From Prochlorococcus sp. HOT208_60m_808G21 (lineage in GTDB: Bacteria; Cyanobacteriota; Cyanobacteriia; PCC-6307; Cyanobiaceae), in the NCBI GenBank assembly GCA_002026015.1, contig MWOY01000116.1, positions 1-53,836 on the forward strand: 53,836 bases of DNA, given 5' to 3'. This document shows, in pieces, positions 8,097 to 14,481 of this stretch. Positions within the stretch are counted from its first letter, which is position 1; every line of letters starts with the position of its first letter. The notes under the pieces were generated by a model. It was not told the origin of the DNA. It saw nothing but the letters and a program-made list of their open reading frames with translations, and searched no databases. The position numbers and the translations under genes were made by a program.

Positions 8097-8113
8097 CACT
8101 ATAAGTCAATTTA

Positions 8114-8269
8114 ATGCTAATGATTTTACCGACAACATTACTCTTAGGAGCCCTTGGATATCTTTTCTATACTTCAAAAAAAGAACTTTCACTAGATCAC
8201 CATGAACTTATAGAAAACCAACATGAGAATGATGATCTGTATAAAGATTTGGAAGATCTATTTATTTAA
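8114..8269 (+). CDS. Small membrane protein, 51 residues
   Basis: A plus-strand ORF of 51 residues starts at ATG 8114 (a second ATG is two codons later). Residues 1-19 form one hydrophobic segment (I-L-P-T-T-L-L-L-G-A-L-G-Y-L-F-Y), followed by a charged tail rich in Glu, Asp, His and Asn. This is the look of a single-helix membrane peptide with the acidic tail in the cytoplasm. It has a good promoter 18 bases upstream and is divergent from the ribbon-helix-helix gene. I do not recognise a family. Confidence 0.6.
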   Translation: MLMILPTTLLLGALGYLFYTSKKELSLDHHELIENQHENDDLYKDLEDLFI

Positions 8270-8365
8270 AATTACCGTATATGTATTAAAGAACTTTGTT
8301 TCTTGACTAAAGATATACAAAACCTTAAACATAACTAGAATTATATTAATAAAGCTATAAGTTCA

Positions 8366-8662
8366 ATGACTGTACATCAAGATTACGAAATAAAAATCAA
8401 TCTAAATGAATTGATCGAGAAGAGAATCCCATGTTGTGATTTACTTCATCCAGATCATTGTCTGACAGAAAAACAAGTCTCTGAAATTGCACATGATATT
8501 CGTATGGACTTAAATTTGCATGATCTTTACAAGCAAGTGGATCAACATATTATGAATTATGTAAATGCAGCAGGAATTGATAACAAAGATCATTGGGTTG
8601 AACCTCATCTTCCAGATTTGGAAAGAAATTTAAAAGAAGAAGTTGGAATAGAATTTGATTAA
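8366..8662 (+). CDS. Hypothetical protein with a Cys/His cluster, 98 residues
   Basis: This soluble 98-residue protein has no signal peptide. Residues 22-33 contain a C-C-x3-H-x2-H-C arrangement, which could bind a metal ion, followed by Leu/Asp/His-rich helices and an acidic end. I do not recognise the family, and it is probably specific to picocyanobacteria. It is well separated from its neighbours and seems to be a single-gene unit; an AT-rich leader precedes it with no clear Shine-Dalgarno sequence. Confidence 0.65.
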   Translation: MTVHQDYEIKINLNELIEKRIPCCDLLHPDHCLTEKQVSEIAHDIRMDLNLHDLYKQVDQHIMNYVNAAGIDNKDHWVEPHLPDLERNLKEEVGIEFD

Positions 8663-8683
8663 TCTTTTTTCTTACAAAAGAAA

Positions 8684-8833
8684 TCAATATATGTATTTTT
8701 TTTCCAAATCATCTATTAATTTATAAATACTTTTAGCTGATCTCTTTCTTTTTTTTAATATTTTCAATACTATAAATCCAATCAATAATGCAAAAATAGG
8801 TGTAAAAATAATAATTTCATGATTCATAACCAT
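8684..8833 (-). CDS. Small membrane protein, 49 residues
   Basis: A minus-strand ORF of 49 residues runs from ATG at 8833 to TGA at 8684-8686; another ATG two codons in is possible. Residues 6-24 are a single hydrophobic helix (I-I-I-F-T-P-I-F-A-L-L-I-G-F-I-V-L pattern), followed by a strongly basic K-K-R-K-R segment and a helical tail, which gives an N-out, C-in topology by the positive-inside rule. It is convergent with the gene ending at 8662. No family is recognised, and the call rests on the clear membrane-plus-basic pattern. This stretch would otherwise read as a gap of over 300 bases. Confidence 0.5.
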   Translation of the reverse strand: MVMNHEIIIFTPIFALLIGFIVLKILKKRKRSAKSIYKLIDDLEKKYIY

Positions 8834-9000
8834 TAAACAGAAGCCTATTATTTAAATTATTAAAATTTTTGCATCAATAAAATAGGTACTTTATACAAAT
8901 ATCCTTCGCTATAAATAATTAAGATATTTTATAAAAAAGTGAATGGATACAAATTTTTTCATAAATTATGTAGAAATAAATTTTTATTCAATAAATATCA

Positions 9001-9183
9001 ATGATTAATTATTTTGCTTTAACAGTTACTGAGATGGGAATCAGTAAAATAGAGTTAGCAGTTATTGGCGCAGTAATTTTAATATTTCCAATTTTATTTG
9101 TTTATGCTTCTAAAAACCTTGATGCTAAGGGAGTTTTCGAATGGATGATGGAGAAACCAAATGATTGGATAGGTAAAAAATAA
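9001..9183 (+). CDS. Small membrane protein, 60 residues
   Basis: The 60-residue product has one membrane helix at about residues 17-36 (I-E-L-A-V-I-G-A-V-I-L-I-F-P-I-L-F-V-Y-A) and a C-terminal part with W-M-M-E-K-P-N-D-W-I-G. This arrangement is conserved-looking and resembles other short thylakoid or plasma-membrane peptides of picocyanobacteria, but I cannot name it. It is convergent with the secreted protein gene at 9205-9546. The ATG start is at 9001; the preceding AT-rich leader shows no strong ribosome site. Confidence 0.6.
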   Translation: MINYFALTVTEMGISKIELAVIGAVILIFPILFVYASKNLDAKGVFEWMMEKPNDWIGKK

Positions 9184-9204
9184 GACTCATACAATATACA
9201 TTTT

Positions 9205-9546
9205 CTAGTTAAACTTCAAATTTTCTAAATTACTAATATCGAAATCATAAACCTGGCAATTATTTTCTAAATCATTAACTATTGAATTTTTTAGTAGAGA
9301 ATAATCTATCAACTTATTGAATTTATTATTTTTAAATTCCTTATTAGTTTCTCCAATAGCAAATGCCAAAGCTCCTTCATAAGAAATGCCGAAGTTGGTT
9401 GTGTTGCAGTAAGTTCTAGTGAACTTGCTAGAAATCTTTTTAGTATACTTTTCAAGAGTTTTTGAAGAAGTATCTAATGAGTAAACTGGACTACTAAATA
9501 GAAAAAGCAAAGTTAAAGTGAATATCGCAAAAACCCTTTTGATCAT
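9205..9546 (-). CDS. Secreted hypothetical protein, 113 residues
   Basis: The protein begins with a signal peptide: basic M-I-K-R, a hydrophobic core (F-A-I-F-T-L-T-L-L-F-L-F) and a probable cleavage after V-Y-S near residue 23. The mature part of about 90 residues has two cysteines (residues 47 and 98 or so) that could form a disulphide in the periplasm or lumen, and a G-I-S-Y-E-G-A-L-A-F-A-I-G-E-T-N-K segment. I do not recognise a family. It ends convergent with the 60-residue membrane peptide, 21 bases apart. Confidence 0.6.
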   Translation of the reverse strand: MIKRVFAIFTLTLLFLFSSPVYSLDTSSKTLEKYTKKISSKFTRTYCNTTNFGISYEGALAFAIGETNKEFKNNKFNKLIDYSLLKNSIVNDLENNCQVYDFDISNLENLKFN

Positions 9547-9913
9547 AAAATTTCAAAAATGCAAATTTAATATAGTTTAAAATTTAACTCTGCCGACTAT
9601 GTTTTATTAAAAATTATAGAACTTAAAAAATTATTAACCAGAACAGCTATTTCATATTTTGGATGATAAAAACTCTCTAAATGAGTATTTTATAGTTTGA
9701 ATTTTTTTTGGTAATTTTTTTAAAAAACGCCTAAATGCTCTCGGCATAATAAAAAATCCATATCAATAATTAATAGATAACAAATAATACATGGGTATTC
9801 AATAAATAATTATATAAAAATAAGTAAATTAATTATTAAATATATGGATTGAACTATGGAAATGTATTTAGACATGAATTATTGTTTAATTAAGTATTAA
9901 ACACAAAATTAAT
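9547..9913. other. Intergenic stretch with at most one tiny ORF
   Basis: These 367 bases are very AT-rich. Apart from the 31-codon minus-strand frame described separately, only fragments shorter than 15 codons are open. I see no tRNA-like fold, strong terminator or recognised control site. It could hold a short RNA, but nothing in the sequence supports that directly. Confidence 0.5.
9652..9747 (-). CDS. Candidate basic peptide, 31 residues
   Basis: A minus-strand frame from ATG at 9747 to TGA at 9652-9654 would encode 31 residues that are strongly basic and amphipathic (P-R-A-F-R-R-F-L-K-K-L-P-K-K). The non-random composition in an AT-rich setting is the only support. It could be a real peptide or chance. 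No ribosome site is visible and no family is known. Confidence 0.25.
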   Translation of the reverse strand: MPRAFRRFLKKLPKKIQTIKYSFREFLSSKI

Positions 9914-10108
9914 ATGGCACTACCAGAACTTATTTATGCTCCTATAGATGGCGGAACAATACATAGATATGAAATTAGTGGTGGCAAGAGAAAATTTTTA
10001 AGATTTATAGGTTGTTACTTGGGTCAATGTAATTTCCACAAAAATATTGATGATGCTATTGATTACATAAAAAATTTGAAAGAATCACAAAAGATACAAA
10101 AAACATGA
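9914..10108 (+). CDS. Hypothetical protein, 64 residues
   Basis: A small soluble protein of 64 residues. The first half is beta-like with G-G-T-I-H-R-Y-E-I-S-G-G-K-R, then F-L-R-F-I-G-C-Y-L-G-Q-C and a short helix of D-D-A-I-D-Y-I-K-N-L. The D-A-I-D-Y-I pattern and the two cysteines (34 and 39) are visible, but I do not recognise the family. It lies before the Rieske gene but is 158 bases away and not clearly co-transcribed with it. Confidence 0.6.
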   Translation: MALPELIYAPIDGGTIHRYEISGGKRKFLRFIGCYLGQCNFHKNIDDAIDYIKNLKESQKIQKT

Positions 10109-10266
10109 ACTAAAGATACACATATACGATAGAGACTCAATATTTTTCGATAACTACATAATTATTGCTACAAATAATAGAGAATTTTCTTTTTATAAGA
10201 AATTGATTATTTACTTGGGTTATAGTTCCGAAAGATAAACAGTCATTTAAAAAAAGAAATTAATTT

Positions 10267-11589
10267 ATGGAAAACAGACAAATTAATTTTTTTAAATCAA
10301 AAGACTTTAATACCGTTCTTAAGCCATTTAAAAAAGGAACGGTAGTAAAAATTGACTCGTTTGATATTAGAGAAACTCAAAAAGATTTAAATATAGGTTT
10401 ATTTGGTTGGTATGCAATTTGTCCCTCTAAAGAACTAAAAAAAAATAAACTATATTATTTTTCACTTTATGATGAGCCTCTTGTTCTTTATAGAGATGAA
10501 AATAAAAACGTTAGGTGCATTAAAAATATTTGTCCACATAGAGGGGCCTCCTTTTTTGGAGGGACATTATCAGAGGGAGTAATAACCTGCCCATATCATG
10601 GAGCTAAGTTTTCATCTGGAGGAAGTTGCCAAAATCTCGACAGAATAACATGTCGCCATATAGTTGATAATAACTACGATAACTACGCCAAAAGGATTCA
10701 TTTATCTCAATACAAAACTTCAGAAAAAAATGGATATATTTTTGTACATTTTTCTAAAAAATCTGAGACTGATTTAAATAACATTAATGAAGATGCACCT
10801 ATAAGTAACTACGAATTATATGAAAATGGATTTTCACATAAGGATTATGTCTTTGAGGAGGTATTAGTCGACTTCAAATGTGATTGGTCAAGGATTATTG
10901 AAAATCACTTAGATATCCTTCATATCTTTTGGGTTCATGGCGATACAATCCCAGATAAAGATGTGAATAAAAACGTATTAGTTAGTTTTAACCAGAAAAT
11001 TAATATTAATCCCTCATACATTGAAAGTATTTATTATTACAAGAATGACCCTACAAAAGAATTTATTCGGATAAAGTACATTCCTCCAGGAAGGATATTA
11101 ATTTACAAAGGCGATCCTTCCTCATCAAGATATTTGCAAGTTTTAGATCATATCCCACTAGGAAACAACAAAGCAAGAGTGATAGTTAGACACTATAGGA
11201 AATTTCTACAAAATAAACTGCTTAATAATCTCTTATTATTTAAAGAGACTCAAAGAAAGATTTTTTATAAGATATTCAATGAGGATTATATGATTTTAAA
11301 AACGCAAACATATAATCACGATATGGGATTTATAAGTAAGGATGAAATAAAATTATTGGGAGAAGATAGGATAATAAATTATTTTTGGAAGTGGTACAAG
11401 AAGTCTGAAGAAAAAGATGAACCATGGAAAAATAATAACAAAACCCAAAATCTAGATGTATATGACAAAGTTATATTGAAATATCCTCCTGAGATAAAGA
11501 AGTTAGAAATTGCAAATAATATAGATATTATTAGAAAAACATTTGTAAGGTTTGCTGCTCCGCTTATATTTTTTATGTTAATAATATAA
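10267..11589 (+). CDS. Rieske-type non-heme iron oxygenase (PaO/CAO/Tic55-like)
   Basis: The 440-residue protein is a Rieske mononuclear-iron oxygenase of the pheophorbide a oxygenase / chlorophyllide a oxygenase / Tic55 group. The [2Fe-2S] motif C89-P-H91 and C108-P-Y-H111 is intact. The mononuclear iron motif N-H-L-D-I-L-H at 213-219 gives His214 and His219 with Asp216 nearby. Residues 424-440 form a C-terminal membrane helix, as in plastid relatives. Known substrates in the family are chlorophyll derivatives; a Prochlorococcus chlorophyllide a oxygenase of this general type has been proposed, but I cannot tell whether this is that gene. It is followed 3 bases later by a 33-residue membrane peptide and then an ABC ATPase. 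Confidence 0.85.
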   Translation: MENRQINFFKSKDFNTVLKPFKKGTVVKIDSFDIRETQKDLNIGLFGWYAICPSKELKKNKLYYFSLYDEPLVLYRDENKNVRCIKNICPHRGASFFGGTLSEGVITCPYHGAKFSSGGSCQNLDRITCRHIVDNNYDNYAKRIHLSQYKTSEKNGYIFVHFSKKSETDLNNINEDAPISNYELYENGFSHKDYVFEEVLVDFKCDWSRIIENHLDILHIFWVHGDTIPDKDVNKNVLVSFNQKININPSYIESIYYYKNDPTKEFIRIKYIPPGRILIYKGDPSSSRYLQVLDHIPLGNNKARVIVRHYRKFLQNKLLNNLLLFKETQRKIFYKIFNEDYMILKTQTYNHDMGFISKDEIKLLGEDRIINYFWKWYKKSEEKDEPWKNNNKTQNLDVYDKVILKYPPEIKKLEIANNIDIIRKTFVRFAAPLIFFMLII

Positions 11590-11592
11590 TTT

Positions 11593-11694
11593 ATGAAGAA
11601 AGTAGATAGACCTTCATGGTTAAATTGGCTTTATCTCTTTATATTTATTTTAAGCTCGATTCAATTGATTATATTTTGGAGTAATAAGTTTTAG
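11593..11694 (+). CDS. Single-helix membrane peptide, 33 residues
   Basis: A short ORF lies exactly between the Rieske oxygenase gene and the ABC ATPase gene. It begins at ATG 11593, 3 bases after the Rieske stop, and its TAG overlaps the GTG of the next gene by one base. The 33 residues are a basic-acidic N-terminus (K-K-V-D-R-P-S-W), a Trp/Leu/Ile/Phe-rich membrane helix and a short S-N-K-F tail. Its form is like the small single-helix subunits that stabilise photosynthetic membrane complexes. Function unknown; tight spacing on both sides is the main evidence that it is translated. Confidence 0.7.
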   Translation: MKKVDRPSWLNWLYLFIFILSSIQLIIFWSNKF

Positions 11695-12482
11695 TGTTTA
11701 ATAAATTTTGGTTTGACGCAAAAAATATAAATTGTTTTAAAAATGGCTTTAGAGTAATTAAGGATTTAAATTTAAAGATATCTTATTCAGAAAATGTAAT
11801 ATTAATTGGACCAAATGGTTCAGGTAAATCATCTCTAATTGAAATAATTAATAGAAACTTATACCCAGTAGTAGCTAATGAATCGAAACTAAAGATATTT
11901 GACAGAGAACTTGTAAATTTGTGGGAACTAAGAAATAAAATAAGTACCGTAAATAATGATATAAAAAATAGAATAAATCCAAATTTACAAGTTTTTGATT
12001 TAATTTTAAGTGGACTATATGGAAGATATTGTTACGTACAAAAAAAATCTGAAAGAGATTCTTATAAGGTGGAAAAAATCATGAAGATAATGAATATTTC
12101 TAATTTATCTAAAAAAAATTTTTCCTATTTATCAGATGGAGAAAAACAAATTTCACTCATTGCAAGGGCATTAATTAAAAAACCGGAAATTTTAATACTA
12201 GATGAACCAATTGCAAATTTAGATTATAAATCAAAGTTTTTTGTAATTGATAAGGTTAATGAGTTATCAAAATTAAATACGAAAATTTTATGCGTCACTC
12301 ATGATATTTCAACGATTACCAAAATTTATGACCGGGTCATAATGCTAAAAGATGGCAAAATAATCGCTGATGGTGATCAAAATAAGGTTATAAATAGTGA
12401 AAATCTTAATAATTTATATGGTATTCAAGTAGAGGTAACGAATAATAATGGACTCTGGAATATAAAAAGATTAACTAAATAA
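11694..12482 (+). CDS. ABC transporter ATP-binding protein
   Basis: A 262-residue ATPase of the ABC superfamily, starting at a GTG that overlaps the previous stop. Walker A GPNGSGKSS is at 39-47, the signature is L-S-D-G-E-K-Q (Asp in place of the second Gly), Walker B is I-L-I-L-D-E-P followed by I-A-N-L-D, and the switch His is in C-V-T-H-D. The region between the Walker A and signature is typical of FepC/ModF-like importers' ATPases. No permease is coded beside it, so the partner is unknown. It shares an operon with the Rieske oxygenase and the 33-residue peptide and overlaps a convergent zinc-ribbon gene by 8 bases. Confidence 0.85.
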   Translation: MFNKFWFDAKNINCFKNGFRVIKDLNLKISYSENVILIGPNGSGKSSLIEIINRNLYPVVANESKLKIFDRELVNLWELRNKISTVNNDIKNRINPNLQVFDLILSGLYGRYCYVQKKSERDSYKVEKIMKIMNISNLSKKNFSYLSDGEKQISLIARALIKKPEILILDEPIANLDYKSKFFVIDKVNELSKLNTKILCVTHDISTITKIYDRVIMLKDGKIIADGDQNKVINSENLNNLYGIQVEVTNNNGLWNIKRLTK

Positions 12483-12663
12483 CAATTATGAAAATAGCTA
12501 TTGCAATAGCTAGAAATACTAAATATTTACTTTTTAAAAATGAAGAGGATTTATTTTTAAATAAAGAAGATCCACATTTAGAACATACAATCTTACCTCC
12601 TAAAGATCGATCTGAGACGAATGAAGAACTTCCACAATTTAAACAAACTTTTTTTACGCCCAT
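12475..12663 (-). CDS. Zinc-ribbon membrane protein, 62 residues
   Basis: The product has an N-terminal zinc ribbon with C7-x2-C10 and C27-x2-C30, then a Ser/Lys-rich linker and a C-terminal membrane helix (residues 46-62). It looks like a membrane-tethered metal-binding or redox module, but I know no specific family. It is convergent with the ABC ATPase (8-base overlap) and divergent from the Fur-like region and the Crp-family gene, so it may share the iron control sites. Its function is not known. Confidence 0.65.
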   Translation of the reverse strand: MGVKKVCLNCGSSSFVSDRSLGGKIVCSKCGSSLFKNKSSSFLKSKYLVFLAIAIAIFIIVI

Positions 12664-12740
12664 CTAAAATAATAGAAATAACAAATCTACCTAAATTATA
12701 TTGCTAAATACTATGTAAAGAAAAACTTCAAAAATGCAAT

Positions 12741-12804
12741 GATAATGAGAATCTATTGCAATAAGCAATTTTTTATTGCATAATTGATAATAATTCTCAT
12801 TATC
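12741..12804. promoter_or_regulatory. Paired Fur-like boxes with nested inverted repeats
   Basis: The 19-mer at 12786-12804 matches the classical Fur box at 16 of 19 positions. A second, weaker copy (14 of 19) is at 12741-12759. The GATAATGAGAAT at 12741-12752 is an exact inverted copy of ATTCTCATTATC at 12793-12804, and TGCAATAA at 12757-12764 is inverted at 12773-12780. The element ends 12 bases before the start of the Crp-family gene, and lies upstream of the divergent zinc-ribbon gene. Control by Fur in response to iron is inferred. Confidence 0.7.
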
Positions 12805-12816
12805 AAATTTTAATTA

Positions 12817-13404
12817 ATGAATTTCCATAGTTATGGAGACTCTCCCTCAAAATCGGTAAGGATAATAACTGGGCAGTCTGTTTTAATAGATCCTTCATCA
12901 AGGCCAAAAGGTACATGCCTAGAAGTTGAAAGTGGAATTGCTCGAGTTTATTGTCCTTGTGAAGAAACTGAAGGGATGACACTTGCATTCTTACAATCAG
13001 GAGATCAATTAAGAACGGACCTTTTATGTAGTGAAGGTGTCTGTGTTGAAGCGTTAACAGATTTGTCTTTTCATAGCAATGTAAATATTGATGAGAATAT
13101 TGGTTTCGATGCAGTAAACGAATGGACCTTGCAACTCCTTAGAATTAGACACTTAGGAAATGCAGAACAGCGATTACAAGCATTGTTTTCAATACTAGTA
13201 AATCGTCTAGGTAGAAGATGTGGTCAATGGTGTGAGTTACCTTTTAGATTAACTCATGAAAGGATTGGCGAATTAATCGGTTCTACACGAGTAACATCAA
13301 CAAGATTAATTTCGAAATTAAGATCATCTGAGTTATTAATAGCTCCTATCGGGACGCAAACAGTCAGTGTTGCCCCTTCTTTTATTGAAACATCGCCGCT
13401 ATAA
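12817..13404 (+). CDS. Crp/Fnr-family transcriptional regulator
   Basis: This 195-residue protein has the Crp/Fnr architecture: an N-terminal beta-rich effector domain to about residue 90, a dimerisation helix near 98-130, and a winged helix-turn-helix at about 140-185 (L-T-H-E-R-I-G-E-L-I-G-S-T-R-V-T-S-T-R-L-I-S-K-L). I do not see the standard cyclic-nucleotide-binding cluster. Cysteines at 34, 46, 48, 71, 76, 135 and 139 are numerous and could sense metal or redox state. A strong Fur-like box lies immediately upstream, and ferritin is nearby, so it is probably part of an iron regulatory circuit. Confidence 0.85.
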   Translation: MNFHSYGDSPSKSVRIITGQSVLIDPSSRPKGTCLEVESGIARVYCPCEETEGMTLAFLQSGDQLRTDLLCSEGVCVEALTDLSFHSNVNIDENIGFDAVNEWTLQLLRIRHLGNAEQRLQALFSILVNRLGRRCGQWCELPFRLTHERIGELIGSTRVTSTRLISKLRSSELLIAPIGTQTVSVAPSFIETSPL

Positions 13405-13408
13405 AAGC

Positions 13409-13699
13409 ATGAAGGAATCACAATCACTTACAAACAATTTATTAATGGAAGTCTATTTTCTATCGAATAGACTCAGAAATATCAAGCAATCCTACAAAAC
13501 CACAGAAAATAAAGCATTGAAGGGTAGGTTATTTTCTGAAAACAAAAATCTTTTTAAAAGAGTTAATGAGATTTATAAAATAGCTGAGCTTTTAAATAAA
13601 AAAAATACTGAGAATATTAACTATTCTAATTTACTTGTTGAAATAACGAAAAGAACATTGAATGAAAATAAATTTGAAAGTAATCTATTTTTTCTTTAA
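13409..13699 (+). CDS. Hypothetical helical protein, 96 residues
   Basis: The ATG at 13409, 4 bases after the regulator gene, starts a 96-residue basic, mostly helical protein (Leu/Asn/Lys-rich, with N-N-L-L-M-E-V-Y-F-L-S-N-R-L). A longer in-frame start at 13367 would overlap the regulator's coding region and is unlikely. It ends 15 bases inside the convergent ferritin gene. It is probably co-transcribed with the regulator. I do not recognise a domain. Confidence 0.6.
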   Translation: MKESQSLTNNLLMEVYFLSNRLRNIKQSYKTTENKALKGRLFSENKNLFKRVNEIYKIAELLNKKNTENINYSNLLVEITKRTLNENKFESNLFFL

Positions 13700-14239
13700 A
13701 TCACTATCTATCAATAAGATTGCAGAAGGTTGATTAGAAGCAAACTTTACTTTACCAAGTATGTTTGCGAATTCATCTTCTGATTTAGTTTGAGCCTCAA
13801 TGATTGGATCTAAAAATACATTAGTTCTTGTATCTGAAATTCTTTCTGAAATAGAATAAAGTTGTTGTAGAGATGAAGTTAAATCAGCCTCCATATTAAA
13901 AGAATAAGAAATGAGCTCCTCTATAGAATCCCACGCTTGAACGGGTGCAGGAATTTCATCTAATTTTACGCTTTGGCCTCTTGCGATTAAATAATCTGCA
14001 AATTTCTGAGCATGTTCCATTTCACCTTGTGATTCACTTAGAAAATGAGAGGCAAATCCATTTAAATCACGTTCTTGAAACCATAGATAAATAGAAAAAT
14101 ATTGAACATTGGCATATCTTTCCATTGTTAGATGTTCAAAAATGTTATCCAACAAACTTTTGTCTATCGGTTGAGCAACAGCTCTTCCAGATGGACCAAA
14201 ATTAACTAATTTTTTTGTTTTTAAGTTATTTTCATTCAT
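13685..14239 (-). CDS. Ferritin
   Basis: Ferritins form 24-subunit cages that oxidise Fe(II) and store it as mineral. The 184-residue product has the four-helix fold, with the ferroxidase ligands in M-E40-R-Y-A-N, the E73-x2-H76 motif in G-E-M-E-H-A-Q, E117 in N-M-E-A-D-L, and E148 in I-E-A-Q. The N-terminal 15 residues extend beyond bacterial FtnA. It is convergent with the small helical gene (15-base overlap), and a weak Fur-like box lies about 85 bases upstream. Iron storage near a Fur box, regulator and iron ATPase makes a coherent iron locus. Confidence 0.95.
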   Translation of the reverse strand: MNENNLKTKKLVNFGPSGRAVAQPIDKSLLDNIFEHLTMERYANVQYFSIYLWFQERDLNGFASHFLSESQGEMEHAQKFADYLIARGQSVKLDEIPAPVQAWDSIEELISYSFNMEADLTSSLQQLYSISERISDTRTNVFLDPIIEAQTKSEDEFANILGKVKFASNQPSAILLIDSDLKKK

Positions 14240-14323
14240 TTTCGGATAAGTATCTAAGAAAATAATACAACATTTTGTATAAATTAGTAATTAATAAATC
14301 CTTTAAATTAAATTAAATAATAT

Positions 14324-14342
14324 GATAATGAAAATCACTCGC
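14324..14342. promoter_or_regulatory. Weak Fur-like box between ferritin and small Cys-rich ORF
   Basis: The 19 bases match the Fur consensus at 15 of 19 positions, with the left half (GATAATGA) nearly exact. It lies 10 bases before the ATG of the 40-residue Cys-rich ORF and about 85 bases upstream of ferritin, so either could be its target. In AT-rich DNA such a partial match can occur by chance. Confidence 0.35.
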
Positions 14343-14352
14343 AATACTATAA

Positions 14353-14475
14353 ATGAATTTAGAGTACAGTTTTTCTGAACTGCTTTTAACTAATAAAATA
14401 TATAAAAATAAAAAAAAGAAATGTAAAAAGAAAAAATGCTCTAATTGGAAGGGAGGGAAGTGTAATTGCCTATAA
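14353..14475 (+). CDS. Small Cys- and Lys-rich peptide, 40 residues
   Basis: A 40-residue ORF on the plus strand fills the gap between ferritin and futC, ending 6 bases before the convergent futC stop. The first half is ordinary (L-E-Y-S-F-S-E-L-L-L-T) and the second half is Lys-rich with four cysteines in the order C-K4-C-S-N-W-K-G-G-K-C-N-C. This spacing suggests a small metal-binding peptide, similar in type to metallothionein-like or iron-sulphur-binding tails. A Fur-like box is directly upstream. Its coding status is inferred from pattern and position; function is unknown. Confidence 0.5.
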   Translation: MNLEYSFSELLLTNKIYKNKKKKCKKKKCSNWKGGKCNCL

Positions 14476-14481
14476 ATAAAT

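Noticed and set aside
13367-13408. Upstream ATG for the 96-residue gene
   Set aside because: It overlaps the end of the Crp-family gene in another frame; the later ATG at 13409 fits the spacing.
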